32,131 nt of DNA. Origin: a virus. The position numbers were made by a program, and so were the translations under genes. The notes under the pieces were generated by a model. That model was not told where the DNA came from and ran no database searches. It was given only the letters and a program-made list of their open reading frames with translations. Shown here piece after piece: positions 16,730 to 23,113 of this stretch (its first letter is position 1; the number at the start of each line of letters is the position of its first letter). The stretch lies in the IMG/VR virus record IMGVR_UViG_3300033146_002715, positions 1 through 32,131 of that record. The stretch is one strand, 5' to 3'.

Positions 16730-16923
16730 TGAATACTGAATACTGAATACTGAACTGAATACTGAATATAAATACTGAATAGAGAGTATTATAATAATAA
16801 TAAATATATAGACAATTAAAAAAAAATGAATACTGAATACTGAATACTGAACTGAATACTGAATATAAATACTGAATAGAGAGTATTATAATAATAATAA
16901 ATATATAGACAATTAAAAAAAAA
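16730..16923. repeat. two perfect 97-bp tandem repeats with nested TGAATAC heptamers
   Basis: Copy 1 is 16730-16826 and copy 2 is 16827-16923; the next eight bases begin a third copy. Each unit opens with three TGAATAC heptamers, then degenerate versions, a small stem (AATACT...AGTATT), an ATAATAATAA run and A9. Upstream, GATCTGATCTGATTGATTGATC is a further set of short direct repeats. Heptamer iterons beside AT-rich DNA resemble an initiator-binding array. A recent slippage duplication is the simple alternative. Confidence 0.8.
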
Positions 16924-16973
16924 TGAATACTTATCAAAACTCAACAAGCAAAAAGACTAAGAGTATGCTAATC

Positions 16974-17132
16974 TATATAGTTAGAACTATTAGCCATTTT
17001 TACCAACAAAACAAACTCAAGAATAAATCTAATCTATCCTATTTAAATAAACAAGTATTAAACAATATAAACAATAACAAATAAAAAAATAACTATTAAC
17101 AGTATATAATCAATTATATAGTTAGAACTATT
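16974..17132. repeat. repeated 18-bp motif containing a palindrome
   Basis: TATATAGTTAGAACTATT occurs at 16974-16991 and 17115-17132. Its core ATAGTT-AG-AACTAT is a perfect dyad. The first copy is additionally flanked by GCTA/TAGC. A looser match, including A/C-rich AACAAACAAA sequence, continues after each copy. The second copy ends at the first base of the gene at 17132, so it would be well placed as an operator. Apart from these repeats I see no gene in 16694-17131. Confidence 0.55.
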
Positions 17133-17461
17133 TGCACTTGAGACAACAAACAAAATCAAAAATCAACCACCAATATACATATTATGAAATAAAAAATTTA
17201 ATAGAATCAGATGAAGATTTACACAAACAATTTTTAGCGTCAGTTGATTGTGAGGATGATAAACTTGAGCAAACTCTCATTTCACTTTCAGAAGATACTA
17301 GTGAAGATAATATTTTAATAGCAGTTGATTGCGCAAAATACTTGCTTAAGAATAGAAAATACGCTAAAAAAACTAATCCTACAATTGAAATTAAAACTAA
17401 TACAATTGATTTATCATCAATCTCAGATGAAGATTTAGAAGCATCACTTGGAGAATTATAA
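17132..17461 (+). CDS. about 109-aa acidic protein with unclear start (possible small terminase-like)
   Basis: The frame is open from 17126 and clearly protein-like (Asp/Glu-rich, helical, ending SSISDEDLEASLGEL), but it has no ATG and no Shine-Dalgarno. TTG 17132 and TTG 17138 are the only near candidates. The start may be leaderless, non-canonical or damaged. It is followed by a coupled zinc-ribbon gene and then the portal gene, the slot where many phages keep a small terminase. The acidic tail would fit a terminase-binding role, but no DNA-binding helix-turn-helix is visible. The palindromic 18-mer abuts the start. Confidence 0.5.
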   Translation: MHLRQQTKSKINHQYTYYEIKNLIESDEDLHKQFLASVDCEDDKLEQTLISLSEDTSEDNILIAVDCAKYLLKNRKYAKKTNPTIEIKTNTIDLSSISDEDLEASLGEL

Positions 17462-17462
17462 A

Positions 17463-17561
17463 ATGCAAACTGAAGAATGTTCAAATTGTGGAAATATTGT
17501 ACAAGTTATTGAAGGTCAATGTGTTAGATGTAATATTTGTGGTGCAAAAACTTGTGGATAA
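17463..17561 (+). CDS. 32-aa zinc-ribbon protein
   Basis: ATG 17463 with GGAG nine bases upstream inside the previous gene. The product has C-x2-C (CSNC), then EGQCVRCNICGAKTCG. The second half closely resembles the C-terminal zinc ribbon of B12-dependent (class II) ribonucleotide reductases (EGC..C..CG.S.C). It is a self-standing mini zinc finger able to bind one Zn. Function unknown; it could bind nucleic acid or partner the preceding protein. The stop is followed by about 300 non-coding bases before the portal gene. Confidence 0.65.
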   Translation: MQTEECSNCGNIVQVIEGQCVRCNICGAKTCG

Positions 17562-17857
17562 TTGAAAAGTGTTAAATACGGCTAATAAACAGCTAATAAA
17601 TGACTATTTTATAATGTATTATACACGAATAATTAAAAATACTTATAAGTTGTTTATGTAGTGTAAGTTATATATATTATTATATTTATAGCCTAAAGTG
17701 TTTATATACAATAACTTAAGGTATAAAATTTTAATATATTCACAATATTTTAACAAAAAATAAGGTTTAATTTGTATTATAAAAAACTTATTTAAAAAAA
17801 TATAAATATAATAAAAGTATATTAAAAGTATAAATATAAATAAATGGAGAAAATAAA
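17562..17857 (+). promoter_or_regulatory. gene-free portal leader with two TATAAATA boxes
   Basis: A 296-base A/T-rich gap. It opens with a direct repeat GCTAATAAA (17581-17589, 17592-17600) and ends with two TATAAATA octamers (17801-17808 and 17829-17836) before the SD TGGAGA of the portal gene. I see no gene. The boxes are candidate late promoters for the capsid operon. Confidence 0.45.
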
Positions 17858-19021
17858 TTGAATTTTAATTTTAGAGAAATGTTGTCACAAACACTTGGAA
17901 AATCATTTGGTGGCAAACGTGATATATATGAAGCTGCTGGTTTTATTAAGAATCCAACTTTTGATAACTACTATCAAAAATATAAAAGAGGTTTAGGTGG
18001 AACTATAATTGACATAATGCCAAAATTATGTTTTTCAAAATTCCCTGAAATCTATGTAAATGATACTTTAAATGAAACTGTTGATAACATTTTCAAAAAT
18101 AAATTAAACTTTAATCTATTAAAAGCTGATAAGTTGTCTGGAATAAATAATTTTGCTTGTATATTTTTAGGATTTAACGATGGTAATAATATTGATACAG
18201 AAGTTATAAATGCTTCAGAATTAATATATACATCAACTTATATGGAATCACAAATACAAATAAAAACTTATGAAACTAACACATCTTCATTAAGATTTGG
18301 ACAACCTTTAATATATTCATTAATCTCTGATAATAGAACATTTGATGTGCATTATACAAGAATATTGCATGTAGCTGAAAATCCAACTTTAACTTCATTT
18401 TTAGGTACACCTAGACTTGAAAGAGTATTAAATAATTTAGATAATATTGATAAGATTATTGGAGCTGCTGGTGAGTCTTATTTTAAGAATTTTTCAAGTG
18501 GAATGTCATTTAATATGGATCCAGAAGCTGAAATTACAGATACTATGATGGAAAAAATGACTGAAGAAATTGATTCGTTCGAAAACGGGTTATCAAGATT
18601 CTTAAAATTACGTGGAGTAGAACCTAAAAAATTAGATTCAGATTCAGTTGCGCCTACAGAATATATAAACACTGAGATTAAACTTATATCAGGAATTTTA
18701 GAGATACCAACGAGACTTTTAATTGGTAGTGAAAATAATAAAGTATCTTCAATTACAGATGATAAGAATATGGAAAATAAAGTTCAAAATAGACGTGATC
18801 AATATTTAACACCTTTTTTATATAAACCTATGTTACAGAGATTGATAGATGTAAATATTATTGAAGATAAAGAGTATGAAATAAACTGGAAGCAAACTAA
18901 TAATTTAAGTGAATCAGAGACTGTGAAAAATAATTTAATAAAAGCCACAATTTTAGAAAAGTTATCAAGGATTGATAATAAAATATTAACAGATGACGAA
19001 TTAAAATCTTTAATTATATAA
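17858..19021 (+). CDS. portal protein, DUF1073 type
   Basis: 387 aa, starting at TTG 17858 with GGAGA nine bases upstream; the nearest in-frame ATG would lose the start of the conserved N-terminus. The family pattern is evident: GGKRDIYEAAGF then DNYYQKYKRGLGGTIIDIMP near residues 18-51, HVAENPTLTSFLGTPRLERVL near 170-190, and a C-terminal clip/crown with ISGILEIPTRLLIGSENN. It forms the dodecameric ring at one capsid vertex through which the terminase pumps DNA and to which connectors bind. Slightly shorter than many DUF1073 portals (about 400-500 aa). First gene of the head operon. Confidence 0.88.
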   Translation: MNFNFREMLSQTLGKSFGGKRDIYEAAGFIKNPTFDNYYQKYKRGLGGTIIDIMPKLCFSKFPEIYVNDTLNETVDNIFKNKLNFNLLKADKLSGINNFACIFLGFNDGNNIDTEVINASELIYTSTYMESQIQIKTYETNTSSLRFGQPLIYSLISDNRTFDVHYTRILHVAENPTLTSFLGTPRLERVLNNLDNIDKIIGAAGESYFKNFSSGMSFNMDPEAEITDTMMEKMTEEIDSFENGLSRFLKLRGVEPKKLDSDSVAPTEYINTEIKLISGILEIPTRLLIGSENNKVSSITDDKNMENKVQNRRDQYLTPFLYKPMLQRLIDVNIIEDKEYEINWKQTNNLSESETVKNNLIKATILEKLSRIDNKILTDDELKSLII

Positions 19022-19048
19022 ATATAAATAAAAGTAGGAGTAATTAGT

Positions 19049-20107
19049 ATGAATTTTGTATTAAATAATGAATTAATGGAATATAAACAATTAAATGGTG
19101 TAGATTATTTAGTTGTAAAAACTATTGCACAAGAAGTAGGTGTTGCGAATGATATTTTATATTCATCTGATTTTTTAATTTCTTTAGTGAAACAAATGAA
19201 TTCAATACCTATTACAAATAATCATCCACATTTAAGTGTAGGTTCACCAGATGTTTTTGAAGAATTTTCAGTTGGAACTACATTTGATTCAATTTTTGAA
19301 GATAATAAATTAAAAACTTATATTTGGATTAATATTGAAAGGGATTTACAGTTAGAATCTAAAATTGTTGAAAGATTAGAGAATGGAATTGAAGTTGCAG
19401 TATCAACTGGATTGTTTTTTACAGCTAAAGATGAAACTGGAATTTTTAATGATAAAAAATATTATGGTGTAGCTGAAATACCAGGTCAATTAGATCATTT
19501 GGCAGTTTTGTCAGAAGGTGTTAATCCAGCCTGTGAAACAAGTTATATGAAACGTAATGAAGAAATTATAAATAAAAATAAAACAAAGGAGTCTAAATTT
19601 ATGAAAGACGAATTTAAAGAAAATGAAGAAGAAGTTGTTGAAAATAACGAAGTTGAAGAAGCTAAAGTTGAAGTTGAAGAAACTAAAGTCGAAGTTGAAG
19701 AAGCTAAAGTTGAAGAAACTAAAGTTGAAGTTGAAGAAGTTGAAGAAGTTGTTGAAAATAACGAAGTTGAAGAAGCTAAAGTTGTTGAAAATGAACAAAT
19801 TATTATGGGTGATGAAGAAGTTTATTCATATATTGAGAAAATAGGTAATATAGAAATTCAAAGAGTTTTAAAAGAATCTGTGAATCTTTATATCAACACT
19901 AAAAAAGAACAAATTAAAAAAATTATTGAAAATTCAGAGTATTCAGAAGAACTTTTAAAAGGAAAATCTGATGTTGAATTGAAAATTATTGAAAATATGC
20001 TGAAAGTTGATGAAGTTGAAGTTAAGCAAGATTTTAGTGGTTTAAATTTAAATAAAGATGAAGTTAAAGAAGTATCAAATGTTATGCCAAGTATTGATTG
20101 GTCATAA
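19049..20107 (+). CDS. DUF2213-type prohead protease with scaffold-like C-terminus
   Basis: 352 aa, SD TAGGAG. Residues 1-165 match the DUF2213 capsid-protease pattern: an ITNNHPHLSVG motif (His59), EVAVSTGLFF with Ser119, and QLDHLAVL with His150, a plausible Ser/His protease set. Residues about 185-255 are a Glu/Val/Lys repeat tract (VEEAKVEVEETKVEVEEAK and variants), followed by a helical, acidic C-terminal domain as in scaffolding proteins. The protein would direct procapsid assembly and then be removed by proteolysis. An internal ATG at 19601 with a consensus SD could make the scaffold separately. Two TATAAATA boxes (19017-19030) precede the gene, the first overlapping the portal stop. 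Confidence 0.82.
   Translation: MNFVLNNELMEYKQLNGVDYLVVKTIAQEVGVANDILYSSDFLISLVKQMNSIPITNNHPHLSVGSPDVFEEFSVGTTFDSIFEDNKLKTYIWINIERDLQLESKIVERLENGIEVAVSTGLFFTAKDETGIFNDKKYYGVAEIPGQLDHLAVLSEGVNPACETSYMKRNEEIINKNKTKESKFMKDEFKENEEEVVENNEVEEAKVEVEETKVEVEEAKVEETKVEVEEVEEVVENNEVEEAKVVENEQIIMGDEEVYSYIEKIGNIEIQRVLKESVNLYINTKKEQIKKIIENSEYSEELLKGKSDVELKIIENMLKVDEVEVKQDFSGLNLNKDEVKEVSNVMPSIDWS
19601..20107 (+). CDS. candidate nested scaffold protein (internal in-frame start)
   Basis: ATG 19601 is codon 185 of the DUF2213 gene and is preceded by AAAGGAG (19585-19591) at nine-base spacing, as good a ribosome site as any true start in the window. The 168-aa product (MKDEFKENEEEVVENN...) would be exactly the repeat tract plus helical C-domain, without the protease. 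This mirrors lambda C/Nu3, where the scaffold is translated from inside the protease gene. Inferred from sequence only. Confidence 0.6.
   Translation: MKDEFKENEEEVVENNEVEEAKVEVEETKVEVEEAKVEETKVEVEEVEEVVENNEVEEAKVVENEQIIMGDEEVYSYIEKIGNIEIQRVLKESVNLYINTKKEQIKKIIENSEYSEELLKGKSDVELKIIENMLKVDEVEVKQDFSGLNLNKDEVKEVSNVMPSIDWS
19631..19784 (+). repeat. coding repeats in the scaffold tract
   Basis: A 40-base block (GAAGTTGTTGAAAATAACGA and following) at 19631-19670 recurs exactly at 19745-19784, 114 bases (38 codons) later. Between them lie degenerate GAAGTTGAAGAA/GCTAAA units. Because the period is a multiple of three, slippage could lengthen or shorten the tract without breaking the frame. Confidence 0.75.
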
Positions 20108-20146
20108 ATTTAATTATATATATAAAATAAAATAGGAGTCAATAAA

Positions 20147-20551
20147 ATGGCACAAATGAAAGTAATGGTTAAGAGTAATGTAGGTGAAATTAGAAAAGAA
20201 GGTAAAGCTGTTGAAGCAATTCTTCCAGGACAATTTTTAGAGTTAACATCAGCTGGTGTAAAATTACAAAGTAATGCAGGTGATGATGCAGCATTATATA
20301 TAGCAGTAGAAAATTCCAATATGGGAAAAAAAATAACAGATGCATATGCAATTGCAGATCAAGTGCAATATAATGTTGCTACTAGAGGTCAAGTTGTTTA
20401 TGGACAAGCAACTGGAACATTTGCAATTGGAACATATTGTGAGTTAAATGCAGTAGGTGCAGTTATACCACTATCATCTGGAGTAAGTAAATTAATCGCA
20501 CTAGAAGCTCAAGCTAGTGGCACAAATTTTATCAACATGGAGGTAATTTAA
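20147..20551 (+). CDS. capsid decoration/stabilisation protein
   Basis: 134 aa, SD TAGGAG, between the protease and the major capsid protein as for DUF2190- or gpD-like proteins. The sequence is beta-rich with many Gly/Ala/Val (VEAILPGQFLELTSAGVKL; then GTFAIGTYCELNAVGAVIPL), consistent with a small beta-barrel head protein that binds the outside of the expanded shell. No catalytic motif, one Cys. The next ATG follows after one base, so decoration and capsid proteins are likely made at matched high levels. The assignment rests on position and fold-like pattern. Confidence 0.75.
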   Translation: MAQMKVMVKSNVGEIRKEGKAVEAILPGQFLELTSAGVKLQSNAGDDAALYIAVENSNMGKKITDAYAIADQVQYNVATRGQVVYGQATGTFAIGTYCELNAVGAVIPLSSGVSKLIALEAQASGTNFINMEVI

Positions 20552-20552
20552 T

Positions 20553-21503
20553 ATGAACAACAAAATAGACGAATTAATTTTAAATAAATTAGCAGAAGTA
20601 AATGGTGACGTTTCACAATTACGTAACAATGCAGCAATTAGTGAAGACGCTTGGGTTAAAATGGATACAAAATTCATTGAAGCAAATAGAGACGCATTAG
20701 TTGGTATTGCTGATTTGAAATCAAGAGGATTAGACTTTTCTTTAGGATCAAATGGATATGCAATTACAGAATTAAAGTATGAAGAAATGTCAGGTGAATT
20801 AGAAGCAAGTATTTCTATGGACGGTAAAGCTAAAGCAGATGATAACGATCCTGATTTTGTTATGAAAACATTACCTTTGCCTATTACATCAGTAGCATGG
20901 GAAATTGGATCACGACTATTAGCATCTTCTAAAAATTCTGGTATTCCTTTAGATACTATCAAAGCTACAATGGGTGCTGTTGCAATGGCAGAGAAATCTG
21001 AAGAAATTCTTTTTAAAGGTCTTTCAGAAAAATATTCTGGTAATGGAATAGTTGGTTACACAACTTCTCCAAATCGTGCTACAGGAAGTTTAACAGGTGA
21101 TTGGGCTAGTGCAACTCCAGCAAATATTTTAATCGATGTTTTAGCTATGGTTCAAGATTCTTTAGATATGAAAAATACTAAAGGACACATATTATACTTA
21201 CCATTATCTTATCAAACAGCAATGATGACTGATTATTCTGTTGAATCTGGTATTACAATTGAAGAAAGAATTAAAAAAATTCCACAAATCATAGATGTTA
21301 AATATTCTGCAAATGTTGTAGCAGAAGTTTTATTAGTTGCAATGGATGAAGCTCGTGTTAGAACTGTAACAGGTGCATTACCAACTATACTTTCATGGTC
21401 AGAAGGATCTAAAGTATCAAGTGAATTTTATGGTTTTGAAATTTTAGTTCCAAATATAAGAGATATTGCAGGACAAAGTGCAATAGTTCATTATTCTGAG
21501 TAA
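20553..21503 (+). CDS. major capsid protein (DUF2184/encapsulin-like)
   Basis: 316 aa, GGAGG seven bases upstream of ATG 20553. The conserved centre is clear: LPLPITSVAWEIGSRLLASS near residues 108-127, then a GIPLDT, AMAEKSEEILFKG, GNGIVGYTT and PNR series, ending in a SAIVHYSE-type C-terminus. This is the HK97-fold shell subunit of the DUF2184 class, with no long N-terminal delta domain, consistent with a separate scaffold. Codons are less biased to A/T than in neighbouring genes, as expected for the most abundant protein. A strong intrinsic terminator follows 21 bases after the stop. Confidence 0.88.
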   Translation: MNNKIDELILNKLAEVNGDVSQLRNNAAISEDAWVKMDTKFIEANRDALVGIADLKSRGLDFSLGSNGYAITELKYEEMSGELEASISMDGKAKADDNDPDFVMKTLPLPITSVAWEIGSRLLASSKNSGIPLDTIKATMGAVAMAEKSEEILFKGLSEKYSGNGIVGYTTSPNRATGSLTGDWASATPANILIDVLAMVQDSLDMKNTKGHILYLPLSYQTAMMTDYSVESGITIEERIKKIPQIIDVKYSANVVAEVLLVAMDEARVRTVTGALPTILSWSEGSKVSSEFYGFEILVPNIRDIAGQSAIVHYSE

Positions 21504-21524
21504 ACTAAACTAGAGTGAATAATT

Positions 21525-21558
21525 AAGCTTGGAATTAAAAACTCCAAGCTTTTTTTTT
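21525..21558 (+). terminator. intrinsic terminator after the capsid gene
   Basis: A perfect 9-bp stem AAGCTTGGA/TCCAAGCTT (21525-21533, 21543-21551) with a nine-base loop, running into eight Ts. It is the strongest rho-independent terminator in the window and separates the capsid genes from the connector genes. The next gene has its own TATAAATA box (21569-21576), which suggests a fresh transcript start. Confidence 0.9.
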
Positions 21559-21598
21559 ATAAAAATTATATAAATATAATAAAAAGGAAATCCAAACT

Positions 21599-21892
21599 AT
21601 GAATAAAACTGATATGAAATTAAAACTAAATGATTTAAATATTACATACAATAAATCAGATACTAAAAAACAACTTGAGGAAAAATTAAAAAATGTGGAT
21701 ATTATTTCTATCGATACTAATGATAATTGTGATGATAACGTGGTTGTTGATGATTTTAAAGTTGTAACTAAATTTAAACTTTTAGGTGGAACTCATAGAT
21801 TAAATAATAAAACTTATAAAAAAGATGATATCATACTTACAAATATTAATCTAACAGAAAAATTTAAAAATAAGTTTGTAGAGGTGAAATAA
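21599..21892 (+). CDS. HeH/SAP-like N-terminus protein of the connector region
   Basis: 97 aa, SD AAAAGGA. The first 30 residues (MKLKLNDLNITYNKSDTKKQ and following KLK) look like the HeH/SAP helix-extended-loop-helix often found in small proteins between capsid and connector genes. The C-terminal half (KFKLLGGTHRLNNKTYKKDD) is a short beta hairpin-like segment. It may bind DNA or head proteins. The stop abuts the next ATG directly. Function is inferred from position and the short N-terminal pattern. Confidence 0.6.
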   Translation: MNKTDMKLKLNDLNITYNKSDTKKQLEEKLKNVDIISIDTNDNCDDNVVVDDFKVVTKFKLLGGTHRLNNKTYKKDDIILTNINLTEKFKNKFVEVK

Positions 21893-22273
21893 ATGATTTA
21901 TATAACTGAAGAAATGGTCCTAACAATTTATGACAAACAAGATGAAAACCATAATGTACTTCCATTTATCATTACAGCAGAACAATTTACAAACAGAATA
22001 GAAGCTTATGTTCTTAGTCAAAATAAAATTTTAAATATAGCAAATTTAACTGAAGTTCAAAGATGGTTAGCAGCACATTTTATGACAGCACAAGAAAAAG
22101 TAACTAGAAGTGAAGGTGTTGGAAGTGTTAGTGAAAGTTATGATTTAAGCACAAAAATTGGATTGAATAATAGTCATTACGGACAAACTGCTATATTGCT
22201 TGATGAATCTGGATTTTTAAGAAGTTTAGATGAAGGCAAAACTAAAACTTCAATAATTTTAGAGAATTTATAA
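21893..22273 (+). CDS. head-tail connector (adaptor), DUF4054-like
   Basis: 126 aa, GAGGTG SD. Helical start, then TEVQRWLAAHFMTAQEKV, a GVGSVSESYDLSTKIGLNNS segment and HYGQTAILLDESG. This is the pattern of gp6/DUF4054-type adaptor proteins (LAAH, a variable loop, then YG...L). It would form the first ring under the portal. The stop overlaps the next ATG by one base (TAATG). Size and order in the module agree. Confidence 0.72.
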   Translation: MIYITEEMVLTIYDKQDENHNVLPFIITAEQFTNRIEAYVLSQNKILNIANLTEVQRWLAAHFMTAQEKVTRSEGVGSVSESYDLSTKIGLNNSHYGQTAILLDESGFLRSLDEGKTKTSIILENL

Positions 22274-22611
22274 TGTCATTATTGAAAAAAATACGTAAAC
22301 AACCTATTTTAATTTGGGAATCACTTTCAAAAGATAAATTTGGGAAAACACAATTTGCACTACCAATTGAATTTTTATCAAGAGTTGAATCACAAATTGA
22401 AGAAACTATTGATAATGATGGCAAAAAAGCTATAACTAAAAAGGTTTTATATCTTGAGAGAGACTTTAAACCAGGTTCTTATATTTCAGAAGATATTACT
22501 TTAATTAATGTAAAACATCCTGATACAAATCCAACTTGTAATAAAATAATAAAATCTACAATTCTACCTAAGATTCGATATAATGAAACTTTATTTCAAT
22601 CTTTTATATAA
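22273..22611 (+). CDS. head closure / neck protein candidate
   Basis: 112 aa, overlapping the preceding stop by one base. Basic start MSLLKKIRKQPILIWES, then a mostly beta sequence (KVLYLERDFKPGSYISEDITLINV). No family I can name with certainty. In siphovirus order the second connector after the adaptor is the head closure (stopper) protein, and the size fits. A TATAAATA box overlaps its stop and leads to the next gene. Confidence 0.55.
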   Translation: MSLLKKIRKQPILIWESLSKDKFGKTQFALPIEFLSRVESQIEETIDNDGKKAITKKVLYLERDFKPGSYISEDITLINVKHPDTNPTCNKIIKSTILPKIRYNETLFQSFI

Positions 22612-22640
22612 ATATACTAAAACAAGGAAATTAAAAACAA

Positions 22641-23111
22641 ATGAAAACTAAAAAAATATATTATGATGTAATTAATGAAAATCTATTAAATGAAACTGGA
22701 AAAGTTATTTCAGCAAATAACGTACCGAAAATATTTTATACGTCATTACAAATGATTAATATCCAACTTGTAACTGATACATCATTAACACCTTATACAG
22801 AATTAGATGTAACTAACATATTCACAGCTAATATAGATACTGATTTTGATCACACTACTTCACCATTATGCTCAAGTTTAAGTGGAGAATTTAATGTTGA
22901 TGGGGATTGGGGTGTAAGTGGAGATGTAGATTTATCTCAAGGTCAACTTTCATTTCCAATATATGCAGGTGAAACTCAATTTGCAACATCATTAGGAACA
23001 AAACAAGAAATTAATGCTAATTTAGAAATCAAATGTAATGATGCTACAACTGATAATCTAACTGAAATATTTGTATTACCAGTCAAATGTAAAAATATTA
23101 TAGTAGGTTAA
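22641..23111 (+). CDS. 156-aa virion protein, paralogue of the N-domain of the next gene
   Basis: SD AAGGA; TATAAATA 27 bp upstream. The protein is beta-rich and shares an obvious pattern with residues 1-160 of the next gene: (F/S)N(V/I)DGDW, G(Q)LSF, a Q-F pair, GTK, LEIK and a C-terminal C-K-N-(I/V). No known family recognised. It may be a stand-alone copy of the fibre attachment domain that caps or primes the fibre base. It is the first of five consecutive genes for surface proteins. Confidence 0.6.
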   Translation: MKTKKIYYDVINENLLNETGKVISANNVPKIFYTSLQMINIQLVTDTSLTPYTELDVTNIFTANIDTDFDHTTSPLCSSLSGEFNVDGDWGVSGDVDLSQGQLSFPIYAGETQFATSLGTKQEINANLEIKCNDATTDNLTEIFVLPVKCKNIIVG

Positions 23112-23113
23112 TT

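Noticed and set aside
16730-16930. CRISPR-like repeat array
   Set aside because: Only two adjacent full copies with no spacers between them and nested heptamers; no cas genes. It is a tandem repeat.
16923-17084. 53-codon open frame starting MNTYQNSTSK
   Set aside because: No SD, composition of translated AT-rich repeat DNA, and its start is just the ATG created at each repeat junction.
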